DNA from: an uncultured Bacteroidales bacterium
GTDB lineage: Bacteria > Bacteroidota > Bacteroidia > Bacteroidales > WCHB1-69
Reading direction: 5' to 3'
Assembly: GCA_947169105.1 (NCBI GenBank)
Contig: CAMVOL010000012.1
Coordinates: forward strand, 1 to 62,949
DNA length: 62,949 bases
Shown here piece after piece: positions 53,964 to 62,910 of the stretch (its first letter is position 1; the number at the start of each line of letters is the position of its first letter). Both the position numbers and the translations under genes were made by a program. The notes under the pieces were generated by a model. It was not told the origin of the DNA and did no database searches. It saw only the letters and a list, made by a program, of their open reading frames with translations.

Positions 53964-55973
53964 TTATTTGGTGATGACCGTCCGCGTCAGGTTGGCGTAA
54001 TACATCCTCATCTGGTCCATCTCAGTCAGCCGTTTCATAATGTCCCGCTGGATTTTTTCAGGATGATCCTCCGCCAACTCCTTAATCAATATTTTCTTGC
54101 TTTCTTCTATCAGTCTGACCTTAAACAGATTGATAAGATACTCCACTTCCGCATTCAGTTTTTCAATGTTATTGTCGGTGGAGGGGGTGAAAACATCGTA
54201 TCTTTTTTTCCAGATTTTGCTGTATTCCGGATTTTCATCCATCAGGATAGGGATGGTGAGGTTCTGGATGAGCTTGTCGGGATGGTTGACGAAACTGTGA
54301 ATCAGTTCTTCCTGCGTGGCCGAATGTTCGGCGATGCGGGCATACTCCTCGTAAAATGTCTGGTACAGAGGGTTGTGGAAACGTATCTCTTCGCTGGCAA
54401 ATTCGTTGAAGATGTGCTGGTCGATGCGCATCGGCTGGTAGCTGCTACCGCCGTCCTTGTTCGTCACCTCCACGGTGATTTCATAAAGCCCGTATTTGAG
54501 AATCAGTTTCACGACATTGAACTCGATGCTTTCGATGGTGTCGGCTTCGGGCTTCGGATGTCGGACAGGGGCGGGCTTCTCCGGATAAGGAAGCTCCTGT
54601 GTTTGAACTGTCTGTGCGGTGTTCGGGAAATTTCGTTGTCCGCTTTTGGGAGCATTCAGTTTTTTCCAGACCACCTTGCGGAGTTTGGTGAGCAGGAGGT
54701 CTTCCCCGACTTGGAAGATTTCGGCGCACTCCCGCACATAGAAGGTCTGTGTCACCTCGTCCTTCACCAAGGCAATGGTGTCAATGATCTCGTCGATGAC
54801 CGCCGCCTTCTTGATGGGGTCGTTGGCCCCTTGCAGCAGGATGTGGGTCTTGAAGCGGATGAAGTCGGTGGCGTTATTTTCAAGGTATTCAATGAGTTCG
54901 GAATCGCGGTGCGACTTGGCGAAGGAGTCGGGATCTTCGCCGTCGGGCAGCAGCACCGTCTTCACGTTGAGGCCGGCCTCCAGCAGCAGGTTGATGCCGC
55001 GTAACGATGCCTTGATGCCGGCGGCGTCGCCATCGTACAGCACGGTGATGTTCTTCGTCTGGCTCGAAATCAGCCGTATCTGCCCGTCTGTCAGGGCGGT
55101 GCCGGACGAAGCCACCACGTTTTCCACCCCCGATTCCACCATCGAAATCACATCGGTGTAGCCCTCCACCAGATAGACGTTGTCCTTTGTCCGTATCGAT
55201 TTGCGGGCGAAGAAGAAACCGTACAGGATGTCGCTTTTGTGGTAGATGGGGTTTTCGGGCGAGTTGAAGTACTTGGCCACCTTGTCGCTTTTCCCTTTCG
55301 CAAGGATGCGGCCGCCGAACCCCACCGTCTTGCCCGAAGCGTTGTGGATGGGGAAGATGACGCGGCCACGGTAGAAGTCGTAGGTTTTGCCGTTCTCCGA
55401 CTGTTTGGTCAGGCCTGTAGTGAGCAGATACTCAAGTTTGTAGCCGTTGGCAAGGGCGGCTTTGGTGAAGGTGTCCCACCCTTCGGGACAGTAGCCCAAA
55501 CGGAATTTTTTGATGGTGCTTTCCTGGAAGCCGCGTTCCTTGAAGTAGGAAAGCCCGATGGCGCGGCCCGTCTCGGTCTCGTTCATCTGCTCAATGAAGA
55601 ATTTTTCGGCGAAGCTGTTCACCCCCAACAGCGCCTCTCGTTCGGTCTGGGCGGCCTGCTCTTCGGGTGTCAGCTCCCGCTTATCCTCTTCTATTTCAAT
55701 ATGATATTTGTTGGCAAGATAACGCAGTGCGTCCGGATAGGAGATTTTTTCATGTTCCATCAGGAATTTGACGGAGTTGCCGGCGCTGTCGCATACGAAG
55801 CACTTGTAGATGCCCAAACGTGGGCTGACGTGCAGCGACGGATCCTTGTCGTCGTGGAAGGGGCAGAGGCCTACCCAGTCCTTGCCGGCCCGTTTCAACG
55901 GAATAAAGTCGCCGACCACCTCCTCAATCTTGGCGGCCAGCATTATTTCGTCGATGGTCTTGCGGGAAATCAT
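53964..55973 (-). CDS. dnaG: DNA primase
   Basis: A 669-residue primase making RNA primers for replication. The CHC2 zinc ribbon is in the N-terminus (C37, H40, C58, C61; WVGLCPFHDDKDPS and YKCFVCDSAGN). The TOPRIM domain (DNVYLVEGYTDVISMVESG ... ITVLYDGDAAGIKASLRGI) spans roughly 250-350. The C-terminal helical DnaB-interaction region covers about 450-669. Full length. The ATG follows the S41 stop with no gap, so the genes are co-transcribed. Confidence 0.97.
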   Translation of the reverse strand: MISRKTIDEIMLAAKIEEVVGDFIPLKRAGKDWVGLCPFHDDKDPSLHVSPRLGIYKCFVCDSAGNSVKFLMEHEKISYPDALRYLANKYHIEIEEDKRELTPEEQAAQTEREALLGVNSFAEKFFIEQMNETETGRAIGLSYFKERGFQESTIKKFRLGYCPEGWDTFTKAALANGYKLEYLLTTGLTKQSENGKTYDFYRGRVIFPIHNASGKTVGFGGRILAKGKSDKVAKYFNSPENPIYHKSDILYGFFFARKSIRTKDNVYLVEGYTDVISMVESGVENVVASSGTALTDGQIRLISSQTKNITVLYDGDAAGIKASLRGINLLLEAGLNVKTVLLPDGEDPDSFAKSHRDSELIEYLENNATDFIRFKTHILLQGANDPIKKAAVIDEIIDTIALVKDEVTQTFYVRECAEIFQVGEDLLLTKLRKVVWKKLNAPKSGQRNFPNTAQTVQTQELPYPEKPAPVRHPKPEADTIESIEFNVVKLILKYGLYEITVEVTNKDGGSSYQPMRIDQHIFNEFASEEIRFHNPLYQTFYEEYARIAEHSATQEELIHSFVNHPDKLIQNLTIPILMDENPEYSKIWKKRYDVFTPSTDNNIEKLNAEVEYLINLFKVRLIEESKKILIKELAEDHPEKIQRDIMKRLTEMDQMRMYYANLTRTVITK

Positions 55974-57731
55974 TTAGTAGGAAATCTTGAAGCGGCGGAA
56001 CAGTTTATTGTCGTAGATGGCCTTGCACGCCTGCTTGTAGGTGTTGTCCTCTTCGAGGATGAAGCGGTAGGCATCGCTGTAGCTGTAGAGGTTGCGGGCC
56101 AGTTCGAACATCATATAGTTCTTAATAAGTTTCGGTGCTTTGTCGGCGTTGCGGTCTTCCACATCCTTTTTGTGCTCGGCAGTGATGTAGTCGCGCATCA
56201 TTTTTTCGAACTTGTCAAGTTTTTTCAAATCGTCAAGGGTGGTGTAGAGGGAGTCAAGTTCTTTTCGTTTTGTTTTGGCGAAGCTTTCCACTTTGTAGGA
56301 GAAGTAAAGTTTTGCAGAATCGACCACGCCCTCCTTCTTGGCGTATTCTACAAGTTCATTGTATAATTTATCGTTGATTTTGAAGCTCTTGCGGAAGTCG
56401 TCGAAAGTCGGGTATTTCTGCTTGAGAGCTTCGCGGTTGGCACCGAGGTAGTTCATGGTGAAGCTGCTGATGATGCCGCGGCGGACGAGTTCATTGTAGA
56501 AAGTGGAGTAGTTGGTGGTGTCGATGGGGATGAAGATGTCAGGCATGATGCCGCCGCCGCCATAGACGGTCTTGCCGGCGGGGGTGGTGTAGCGCAGCGA
56601 GTCGGGGAAGTCGATGCTGTCGGGGGTGAGATACTCGCCGTGCTTGTAGCGGTTGCTGAGGTCTTTGGAGTAGGCGTCCTTGTCGTCGTAAGGTTTCTGG
56701 ATGCACCGGCCGGTGGGGGTGTAGTAGTGGGAGATGGTGACGCGCACTTCCGCACCGTCGGGCATATCCACGGGCTTCTGTACCAGTCCTTTACCGAAGG
56801 TTCTACGGCCCATGATAATGCCGCGGTCCCAATCCTGCACCGCACCCGATGTGATTTCGCTGGCAGAGGCGGAACCTTCGTCCACCAGCACGATCAGCTT
56901 GCCTTCGCGGAACAGACCCTGCTTGGTGGCGTAGTAGGTCTCGCCGGTGCCGCGGAAGTTCTTGGTATAGACGATGAGGGAGTCGGCGTGGACGAACTGG
57001 CTGGCCATATAGAAGGCCACGTTGAGGTAGCCGCCGCCGTTGCCGCGGAGGTCGAAGATGAGGTTCTCCATACCGGCGTCCTTCAGCTTGCGGAAGGCCT
57101 TCTCAAACTCCTGCGGGGAGGTCTGCGCGAAGCGGTCCAGTTTGATATAGCCGGTTTTCTTGTCCACCATAAAGGAGACGTTGATGCTGTACATCGGGAT
57201 TTTGTCTCGGGTGACGACGAACTGGAGAAGTTCGTTGCTGCGGCCGCGCTTCACCCACAGGGTGACTTTGCTGCCCTTCTTTCCGCGCAGGTGGTCGCGC
57301 ACCCAGTTGTTGGAGATGTGCTTGCCGCAGGCCAGCATCGTATCCACTTTCACGATCTTGTCGCCTGGCAGCAGTCCCACTTTCTCCGACGGTCCGTCAA
57401 TGATGACCTCGATGACATTGATGGTGTCCTTGATGATCTGGAAAGTGACGCCGATGCCGTCGAACGACCCTTTGAGGGGTTCGCGCGAGGCAGCCACATC
57501 CTTGGCGGTCGTATAGGAGGAGTGGGGGTCGAGGTCCTCAATCATCTCCTTGATGCCCTTTTCCACTAACTTGTTGAAATCGAGCGTATCGACATAGAAG
57601 CGGTCAAGGATATTGAGGAAGAAATCCATCTTCTCCTTGTTCTTCTTATAGGAAGGATTGGTCTGTGCGGTGGCAAAATTGCAGCAGAAAACGGCGAGCA
57701 GGATGAACGCGAAAGTCTTGATTCTTTGCAT
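55974..57731 (-). CDS. S41 family C-terminal processing peptidase
   Basis: A 585-residue exported serine protease. I start at MQRIKTFAFILLAVF (ATG complementary to 57729-57731), which gives a clean signal peptide ending NFATAQ. A PDZ domain follows (about 90-175, DGIGVTFQIIKDTINVIEVI). The S41 core has a catalytic Ser in VDEGSASASEITSGAVQDW and Lys in GRRTFGKGLVQKPVDMPDG. A long helical C-terminal region is present, as in Bacteroidota CtpA-like enzymes. It is the first gene of the dnaG operon. Confidence 0.94.
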   Translation of the reverse strand: MQRIKTFAFILLAVFCCNFATAQTNPSYKKNKEKMDFFLNILDRFYVDTLDFNKLVEKGIKEMIEDLDPHSSYTTAKDVAASREPLKGSFDGIGVTFQIIKDTINVIEVIIDGPSEKVGLLPGDKIVKVDTMLACGKHISNNWVRDHLRGKKGSKVTLWVKRGRSNELLQFVVTRDKIPMYSINVSFMVDKKTGYIKLDRFAQTSPQEFEKAFRKLKDAGMENLIFDLRGNGGGYLNVAFYMASQFVHADSLIVYTKNFRGTGETYYATKQGLFREGKLIVLVDEGSASASEITSGAVQDWDRGIIMGRRTFGKGLVQKPVDMPDGAEVRVTISHYYTPTGRCIQKPYDDKDAYSKDLSNRYKHGEYLTPDSIDFPDSLRYTTPAGKTVYGGGGIMPDIFIPIDTTNYSTFYNELVRRGIISSFTMNYLGANREALKQKYPTFDDFRKSFKINDKLYNELVEYAKKEGVVDSAKLYFSYKVESFAKTKRKELDSLYTTLDDLKKLDKFEKMMRDYITAEHKKDVEDRNADKAPKLIKNYMMFELARNLYSYSDAYRFILEEDNTYKQACKAIYDNKLFRRFKISY

Positions 57732-57769
57732 GTTTATATCAATAAAGTAGGTTTTCAAAAAAACGGGTG

Positions 57770-57777
57770 CAAAGATA
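57770..57777 (-). promoter_or_regulatory. -7 element (TATCTTTG) for S41-dnaG-truA operon
   Basis: TATCTTTG followed by GCACCC on the minus strand lies 39 bp before the chosen ATG. Confidence 0.6.
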
Positions 57778-57785
57778 CGATTTTA

Positions 57786-57820
57786 GTTTGTAAAGTTCAT
57801 CAAGTTTGTAAAGTTGAAAG
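57786..57820. repeat. Nonamer array (TTTGTAAAG/TTCATCAAG type)
   Basis: Three to four AAGTT(T/C)-type nonamers lie between the operon promoter and the rpmA terminator, followed by two GTTTGGAGTT copies (57819-57850). Confidence 0.7.
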
Positions 57821-57867
57821 TTTGGAGTTAAAAAACTGAAGTTTGGAGTTGGAATATCTTGCAGACA

Positions 57868-57899
57868 CAAAAAAAAACGCCCGACTTGCATCGGGCGTT
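57868..57899 (-). terminator. Intrinsic terminator after rpmA
   Basis: On the minus strand AACGCCCGA/TCGGGCGTT with a 6-nt loop is followed by a T-tract. Confidence 0.92.
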
Positions 57900-57923
57900 C
57901 GGATTTTTTTCAGGTGTTCTGGA

Positions 57924-58196
57924 TTATGCCTGAGCCTCTTCGGTTTCGAGCGGGAGGACGGAGACGATGGAACGACCTTTGCGCGTACGGAAGTTGACGG
58001 TGCCGTCAACCAAGGAGTAGAGCGTGTGGTCTTTGCCCATGCCGACGTTGTTGCCGGGGTTGTGGACAGTTCCTCTCTGGCGGATGATGATGTTGCCGGC
58101 TTTGGCAAACTGGCCGCCGAAAATTTTGACACCTAATCTTTTACTTGCGGATTCACGACCGTTCTGTGAACTACCGACACCTTTTTTATGAGCCAT
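57924..58196 (-). CDS. rpmA: 50S ribosomal protein L27
   Basis: A 90-residue ribosomal protein at the peptidyl-transferase centre. [20 protein letters not shown] and [20 protein letters not shown] are diagnostic. The N-terminus does not carry the Firmicutes-type cleavable extension. It follows rplU by 42 bp in the usual rplU-rpmA order. Confidence 0.98.
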   Translation of the reverse strand: MAHKKGVGSSQNGRESASKRLGVKIFGGQFAKAGNIIIRQRGTVHNPGNNVGMGKDHTLYSLVDGTVNFRTRKGRSIVSVLPLETEEAQA

Positions 58197-58238
58197 AATG
58201 TAATGTTTTTTTTGTTACTGAATTGGGTTTATAAAATT

Positions 58239-58550
58239 TTAGAAGGCGATGCCGTTGATTTGGAGGGAAGTCAGATACTGACGGTGACCGTTCAACGTCT
58301 GATAGCCTTTTCTTCTTTTCTTCTTGAAAACAAGCACTTTGTCCCCTTTGAGGTGGGAAAGTACGGTGGCGGATACTTCTGCGCCGGCAACGGTGGGGGT
58401 GCCCACTTTTACAGAACCGTTGTCGTCAACTAACATCACGCGGTCGAATTTCACTTCGGAACCTTCTTCAGCTTTGAGGCGGTGAACAAAGATCTTCTGA
58501 TCCTTTTCAACCTTAAATTGTTGCCCTGCTATTTCTACGATTGCGTACAT
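58239..58550 (-). CDS. rplU: 50S ribosomal protein L21
   Basis: A 103-residue ribosomal protein: [19 protein letters not shown] at the N-terminus and [20 protein letters not shown] near the C-terminus. The start is the ATG complementary to 58548-58550. An upstream in-frame Met would overlap the promoter. Confidence 0.98.
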   Translation of the reverse strand: MYAIVEIAGQQFKVEKDQKIFVHRLKAEEGSEVKFDRVMLVDDNGSVKVGTPTVAGAEVSATVLSHLKGDKVLVFKKKRRKGYQTLNGHRQYLTSLQINGIAF

Positions 58551-58587
58551 TTTTAATTGATTTTGGTTATACTTAAATTTTGGGGTG

Positions 58588-58595
58588 CAAAAGTA
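58588..58595 (-). promoter_or_regulatory. -7 element (TACTTTTG) for rplU-rpmA
   Basis: TACTTTTG followed by CACCCC on the minus strand lies 37 bp before the rplU ATG. Confidence 0.62.
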
Positions 58596-58698
58596 CAATT
58601 TTTTTCAATCAAATATTCAAAAATAAAATAATTTTTTCCGAACATTTCCGTTTGTTATTTGTCTTGATTCAATAATTATATAGAATAAGGAGGATGTC

Positions 58699-59808
58699 AT
58701 GAAAAACTTTTTTAGATTTAAAATACTGATTTTCATAGGGATTATCTCCCTTTCTTTTGGTGCTTGCGCCCAGAATGACAGCCGCCAATATGTTGATCTG
58801 ACAGGTGCCGCCGAGCAGTCGGTGCATGCCGTCGTACACATCAAGACACAGTTTTTATACCAGACTTCGGTATGGGAGGAGTTCTTCGGTGACAGCTTTT
58901 GGAGTGACTTTTTCGGAAATTCTTTCCCTGGAACTACGCAACATGAGGTGCTCGGGGCGGGTTCCGGCGTCATCATTTCGCCCGACGGCTACATCGTCAC
59001 CAACAACCATGTGGTGGAGGATGCCAAGGAGGTGACGGTCACCCTCAACGATCGCCGTGAGTTCAAGGCCACCGTGGTCGGCACTGACCCACAGACCGAC
59101 CTCGCCCTCATCAAGATTGAGACGGACAACCTCCCCGTGCTGGAGTTCGGCAACTCTGACGATGTGCGGATAGGGGAGTGGGTACTGGCCGTCGGCAACC
59201 CTTTCAACCTCACCTCCACCGTCACCGCCGGCATCGTGAGCGCCAAGGCACGGAACCTCGACATCCTCGGTGAAAATACGTCCATAGAATCGTTTATCCA
59301 GACGGATGCTGCTGTCAATCAGGGAAATAGTGGCGGCGCCCTCGTCAATGCTGATGGCAAGCTCATCGGCATCAATTCCGCCATTGCCTCCGGCAACGGC
59401 TACTTCACGGGCTACTCCTTCGCCATCCCGTCCAATATCGCCCGCAAGGTGGTGGGCGACCTGAAACGGTACGGCTCTGTGCAGCGGGCCTACATCGGTG
59501 TGGCGGTCGTGCCCATCGACAACGCCCTCGCCAGCGAGCTGAATCTTTCCGAAGTGAAAGGACTTTTGGTGCGCCAAGTCACCGCCGACGGTGCTGCCGA
59601 ACGCGCCGGAATCCGCACGGATGACATCATCCTCTCCCTCGACGGGCACGAGATTAATTCCGTCTCCGAACTGAAAGAGATTGTGGCACAGCACTCTCCG
59701 GGCGACAATATGGCCGTCTCTTTCCTCCGTAACGGCCACCGGCAAAAAATAAATCTCACTTTATTGAACAATGTGGGCAACACAAACGTTCTTTATGGGA
59801 ATGACTGA
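58699..59808 (+). CDS. HtrA/DegS-like trypsin-type serine protease
   Basis: A 369-residue exported protease. A lipoprotein-type signal (SFGACAQND, Cys23) is followed by the trypsin-like domain with His104 (VTNNHVVEDA), Asp134 (PQTDLALIKI) and Ser211 (NQGNSGGALV). One PDZ domain follows (about 270-360, EVKGLLVRQVTADGAAERAG). A single PDZ resembles DegS or short HtrA rather than DegP. It probably degrades or senses misfolded envelope proteins. An SD-like AAGGAGG lies about 5-10 bp before the ATG. The gene is divergent from rplU. Confidence 0.95.
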   Translation: MKNFFRFKILIFIGIISLSFGACAQNDSRQYVDLTGAAEQSVHAVVHIKTQFLYQTSVWEEFFGDSFWSDFFGNSFPGTTQHEVLGAGSGVIISPDGYIVTNNHVVEDAKEVTVTLNDRREFKATVVGTDPQTDLALIKIETDNLPVLEFGNSDDVRIGEWVLAVGNPFNLTSTVTAGIVSAKARNLDILGENTSIESFIQTDAAVNQGNSGGALVNADGKLIGINSAIASGNGYFTGYSFAIPSNIARKVVGDLKRYGSVQRAYIGVAVVPIDNALASELNLSEVKGLLVRQVTADGAAERAGIRTDDIILSLDGHEINSVSELKEIVAQHSPGDNMAVSFLRNGHRQKINLTLLNNVGNTNVLYGND

Positions 59809-59868
59809 TTTTTGTACAATATTATTATACTTGCAAACGCCAGCAAAAAAATCAAAAACCTTTAGCCT

Positions 59869-60732
59869 ATGATGCGACAAATTAAAATTTCGAACTCCAT
59901 CACGAACCGCGACTCCGCTTCCATGGAGCGTTATCTGTCGGAAATCGCCCGACAGCCGCTGCTTACCCCCGATGAGGAGGTTGAGCTCGCCCGTAGAATC
60001 CGTGAGGGAGATATGAGGGCTTTGGAGAAGCTTACTATCTGTAACTTGCGCTTTGTCGTCTCCATCGCCAAGAAATACCAGAACCAAGGAATCAGCCTTC
60101 CTGATCTCGTGAACGAGGGCAATATGGGACTGCTCAAGGCCGCCCAGCGTTTCGATGAAACCCGCGGCTTCAAGTTCATCTCCTACGCCGTGTGGTGGAT
60201 CCGTCAGTCTATTCTCACCGCCATCGCCGACCAGGCCCGCGTGGTGCGCCTCCCGCTTAATCAGGTGGGCACCATCAGCAAGATCAAGAAGGAGATTTCC
60301 CGCCTCGAACAGCAGTACCAGCGTTTCCCCACCGTTGATGAGATTGCCGAAGCAGTGGATCTTCCGCCTTATAAAGTGGCAGATTTGCTGCGGATGAACG
60401 GATTCACCCAGTCGTTGGATGCCCCCATCAGCACCGACGACGACACCAAGATGGTGGACACCTACATCCCCGAAAATGCTTCCGGCACTGACGATACGCT
60501 GATGAAGGAGTCATTGTCCACCGACGTGGACACGATGCTGTCCGACCTTCCCGAAAAGGAGAAGGAGGTCATCAGGCTCTTCTTCGGGCTGAACAACACC
60601 CACGAGCACACGCTCGACGAAATCAGCGTACAGTGCCAGATTTCGCGTGAACGTGTCCGTCAGCTCAAGGAGAAGGCCATCAAGCGCCTCCGCACCGAAC
60701 GCAACCACGACCGTTTCAAACCTTATTTGTAA
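59869..60732 (+). CDS. rpoD: Primary RNA polymerase sigma factor (RpoD/SigA type)
   Basis: A 287-residue sigma-70 factor lacking region 1.1, as is usual for the Bacteroidota housekeeping sigma. Region 1.2 lies near the N-terminus (MERYLSEIARQPLLTPDEEV). Region 2 includes NLRFVVSIAKKYQNQGISLP, LVNEGNMGLLKAAQRFDETR and GFKFISYAVWWIRQSI. Region 3 follows. Region 4 is DEISVQCQISRERVRQLKEK. It would recognise the TTTG/TAnnTTTG promoters seen across the window. rsmI starts 3 bp later. Confidence 0.95.
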   Translation: MMRQIKISNSITNRDSASMERYLSEIARQPLLTPDEEVELARRIREGDMRALEKLTICNLRFVVSIAKKYQNQGISLPDLVNEGNMGLLKAAQRFDETRGFKFISYAVWWIRQSILTAIADQARVVRLPLNQVGTISKIKKEISRLEQQYQRFPTVDEIAEAVDLPPYKVADLLRMNGFTQSLDAPISTDDDTKMVDTYIPENASGTDDTLMKESLSTDVDTMLSDLPEKEKEVIRLFFGLNNTHEHTLDEISVQCQISRERVRQLKEKAIKRLRTERNHDRFKPYL

Positions 60733-60735
60733 ACG

Positions 60736-61440
60736 ATGAAACTGTTTGTCGTACCCACCCCAATTGGAAACTTGGAGGACATCACCCTCCGGGCGTTGAA
60801 GGTGCTGCGTGAGGCGGATTTCATCCTTTGCGAGGATACCCGTACTACCGGTAACCTGCTACGCCACTTTGAGATATCGAAGCCGTGCATGCCGTACCAC
60901 ATCCGCAACGAGCACCAGCAGCTGGCGAATCTCGTCACCCGCATCCAGCAGGCGGAAAGCGTGGCCCTCACTTCCGACGCAGGCACGCCGGCCATCTCCG
61001 ATCCGGGCTTCCTGCTTGTGCGGGAGTGCCTGCGCAACGGCATTGAGGTGGAGTGCCTCCCCGGCGCCACCGCCCTCATCCCCGCCCTTGTCAATTCGGG
61101 ACTGCCCGCCAGCAGCTTCAAGTTCTACGGCTTCATCCCCCACAAAAAGGGAAAGGAGACGTGCCTGAAAACGATGGCTGCCGCCGACGAAACCGCCATC
61201 TTCTATGAGTCGCCGTACCGGCTCCAGAAAACGCTGGAGATGATGGTGCCGATTTTTGGCGAAAACCGTCCTGTCTGTGTTTCTCGGGAGCTGACGAAAA
61301 TCCACGAGGAGAACTTCCGTGGCACGTTGGCCGAGGCGGTGGCGCACTTTGCGTCCAAGCCGGTGAAGGGCGAAATTGTGGTGGTGGTCGGCACGGCCGA
61401 CGCTGCCGAAAAACAGGAGGAGGAACCTATCTTTGAATAA
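60736..61440 (+). CDS. rsmI: 16S rRNA (cytidine-2'-O-)-methyltransferase RsmI
   Basis: A 234-residue tetrapyrrole-methylase-fold enzyme that methylates C1402 of 16S rRNA: LFVVPTPIGNLEDITLRAL, CEDTRTTGNLLRHFEI, SDAGTPAISDPGFLLVREC and FYGFIPHKKGKE. Somewhat shorter than the E. coli enzyme at the C-terminus. It overlaps the riboflavin kinase start by 8 bp. Confidence 0.95.
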   Translation: MKLFVVPTPIGNLEDITLRALKVLREADFILCEDTRTTGNLLRHFEISKPCMPYHIRNEHQQLANLVTRIQQAESVALTSDAGTPAISDPGFLLVRECLRNGIEVECLPGATALIPALVNSGLPASSFKFYGFIPHKKGKETCLKTMAAADETAIFYESPYRLQKTLEMMVPIFGENRPVCVSRELTKIHEENFRGTLAEAVAHFASKPVKGEIVVVVGTADAAEKQEEEPIFE

Positions 61441-61837
61441 ACTTTCGGAAAACGGGATCTGGTACAGCGGAACGGTGGCGCACGGACTACAGAACGGTCG
61501 CACGTTCGGTTATCCGACGGCCAATGTGACGGGCGTGATGCCGCCGTTGGAACTTGCACCGGGCGTTTATGCGGCAAAGGTGCGGGCTGGCGATAGCGAG
61601 TATGGAGCGATGCTCTACGTCGGCACAAGACCTACCCTCGGACTTACGGAGTCCACCCTTGAAATCCACCTTTTCGACTTCGACGGCGACCTTTACGGAA
61701 CTTCGATGGAGTTTGCGTTGTTAGGCAAAGTCCGTGACGAGCGGAACTTTCCGTCGGTGGCGGCGCTTGTGGAGCAGATCCGGCGGGACGAGGAGGAGAT
61801 CAGGGAACTGCTGTCTTCTCTGAATATCGGAAACTGA
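61433..61837 (+). CDS. Stand-alone riboflavin kinase domain
   Basis: A 134-residue protein equivalent to the C-terminal flavokinase half of RibF. It has the GRTFGYPTANV motif (phosphate/Mg binding), GVYAAKVRAGDSEYGAMLYVGT, and the C-terminal strand ESTLEIHLFDFDGDLYGTSM. The N-terminal FAD synthetase half is absent. There is no ATG upstream in frame near the conserved start. The TTG at 61433 follows an AGGAGGAGG (61415-61423) by about 9 bp and gives MNKLSENG. The reading frame continues upstream inside rsmI without similarity. Confidence 0.88.
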   Translation: MNKLSENGIWYSGTVAHGLQNGRTFGYPTANVTGVMPPLELAPGVYAAKVRAGDSEYGAMLYVGTRPTLGLTESTLEIHLFDFDGDLYGTSMEFALLGKVRDERNFPSVAALVEQIRRDEEEIRELLSSLNIGN

Positions 61838-61851
61838 ATTTTTTGTCTGTG

Positions 61852-62643
61852 ATGAAAGACCAGCTTCGAATCAGTCTCGTCCAGAGTGAGATTCTGTGGA
61901 ACAAGGTCCCGGAAAATCTGGCGACAATCGAGGCCCTTTTGGCTGATGCCGAAGCTTCCGACTTGATTGTGCTTCCTGAGATGTTTGCCACGGGCTTTGT
62001 GGCGGACCAGCTTCCGCCCGAAGCAGAAACAGCTGGCATTCTTGAATGGATGCGGGAACTTGCACAACGCCATAGTGCCGCCGTTGCGGGAAGTGTCACC
62101 GTGAGTGAAGGCGGACTCCGATATAATCGCTTGTTCTTCGTCACTCCCGACGGGGCGGTGGCGCACTACGACAAACGCCATCTTTTCTGCCGGAGTCTGG
62201 AACCGGAACTCTACCAACCGGGCGACACGCTACCGATTTTTCACTATGCCGGTTGGAAAATCTGCCCGCAAATCTGTTATGACTTGCGGTTTCCCGTGTG
62301 GTGCCGTAACCGTTTCGAGAGCGGGGAATACAAATACGACCTGTTATTGTACGTGGCCAACTGGCCCGAGGCGCGTGTGGAGGTATGGAACACCCTGTTG
62401 GCGGCGCGTGCCATTGAAAACCAGTGCTTTGTAGCGGGCTGCAACTGTGTCGGTGTGGACACACTGGGGCATCGCTACTCGGGGGCTTCGCAGATTGTCG
62501 GGCCCACGGGACGGGTGATGGAGCGGGCAACGGACTCTCAGGCGCAGGTGATTGCTTCCACCCTGTCCCTGCCCAAACTGGCGGGATTCCGTGCCGCTTT
62601 TCCCGTGGGTAGCGACTGGGAGCGGCTAGGTTGTAGGTTATAG
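61852..62643 (+). CDS. Carbon-nitrogen hydrolase, omega-amidase (YafV/Nit2) type
   Basis: A 263-residue nitrilase-superfamily hydrolase. The catalytic triad Glu-Lys-Cys is visible in VLPEMFATGFVADQ, HYDKRHLFCRS and ICPQICYDLRFPVW. The closest group is omega-amidase/YafV, which removes the amide from alpha-keto acids such as 2-oxoglutaramate or 2-oxosuccinamate. The start is MKDQLRISLVQ (ATG 61852). It may be co-transcribed with the riboflavin kinase, 14 bp upstream. Confidence 0.92.
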   Translation: MKDQLRISLVQSEILWNKVPENLATIEALLADAEASDLIVLPEMFATGFVADQLPPEAETAGILEWMRELAQRHSAAVAGSVTVSEGGLRYNRLFFVTPDGAVAHYDKRHLFCRSLEPELYQPGDTLPIFHYAGWKICPQICYDLRFPVWCRNRFESGEYKYDLLLYVANWPEARVEVWNTLLAARAIENQCFVAGCNCVGVDTLGHRYSGASQIVGPTGRVMERATDSQAQVIASTLSLPKLAGFRAAFPVGSDWERLGCRL

Positions 62644-62748
62644 GTTTCAGGTTATGGCAAGGACGGTGCATACCCGAGACAAAAGCGCCAGAGGGTGAAA
62701 TATCTCTATAACCCCGCGAGTGGAGCCTTTAATCTTCTCTTAATTACT

Positions 62749-62910
62749 GTTTAATCCACGCGCCCGCGTGGGGCGCGACTGGCGTGCCTCGGAACGGGCC
62801 TTTTCCCGTCTGTGTTTCAATCCACGCGCCCGCGTGGGGCGCGACGCATGGGCCATAAAAGGGGAAATGCGTCAATGTGGTTCGATGCCCGCGCCCGCGT
62901 GGGGCGAGAC
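62749..62910 (-). CRISPR. Short CRISPR array, type I-C-like repeats
   Basis: Three ~32-bp repeats. On the plus strand the canonical copy (62814-62845) starts GTTTCAATCCACGCG, contains the palindrome CGCCCGCGTGGGGCG and ends GCGCGAC. This is the reverse complement of type I-C-like repeats that end ATTGAAAC, so transcription would be on the minus strand. Copy 1 (62749-62779) lacks one base. Copy 3 (62879-62910) has five mismatches. Spacers are 34 bp (62780-62813) and 33 bp (62846-62878). No cas gene is within the window, and the final 39 bp contain no clear fourth repeat. Confidence 0.88.

Noticed and set aside
62641-62748. Leader of the CRISPR array
   Set aside because: Repeat orientation puts the leader to the right, so this left flank is more likely the trailer; it holds only short GGTT repeats.
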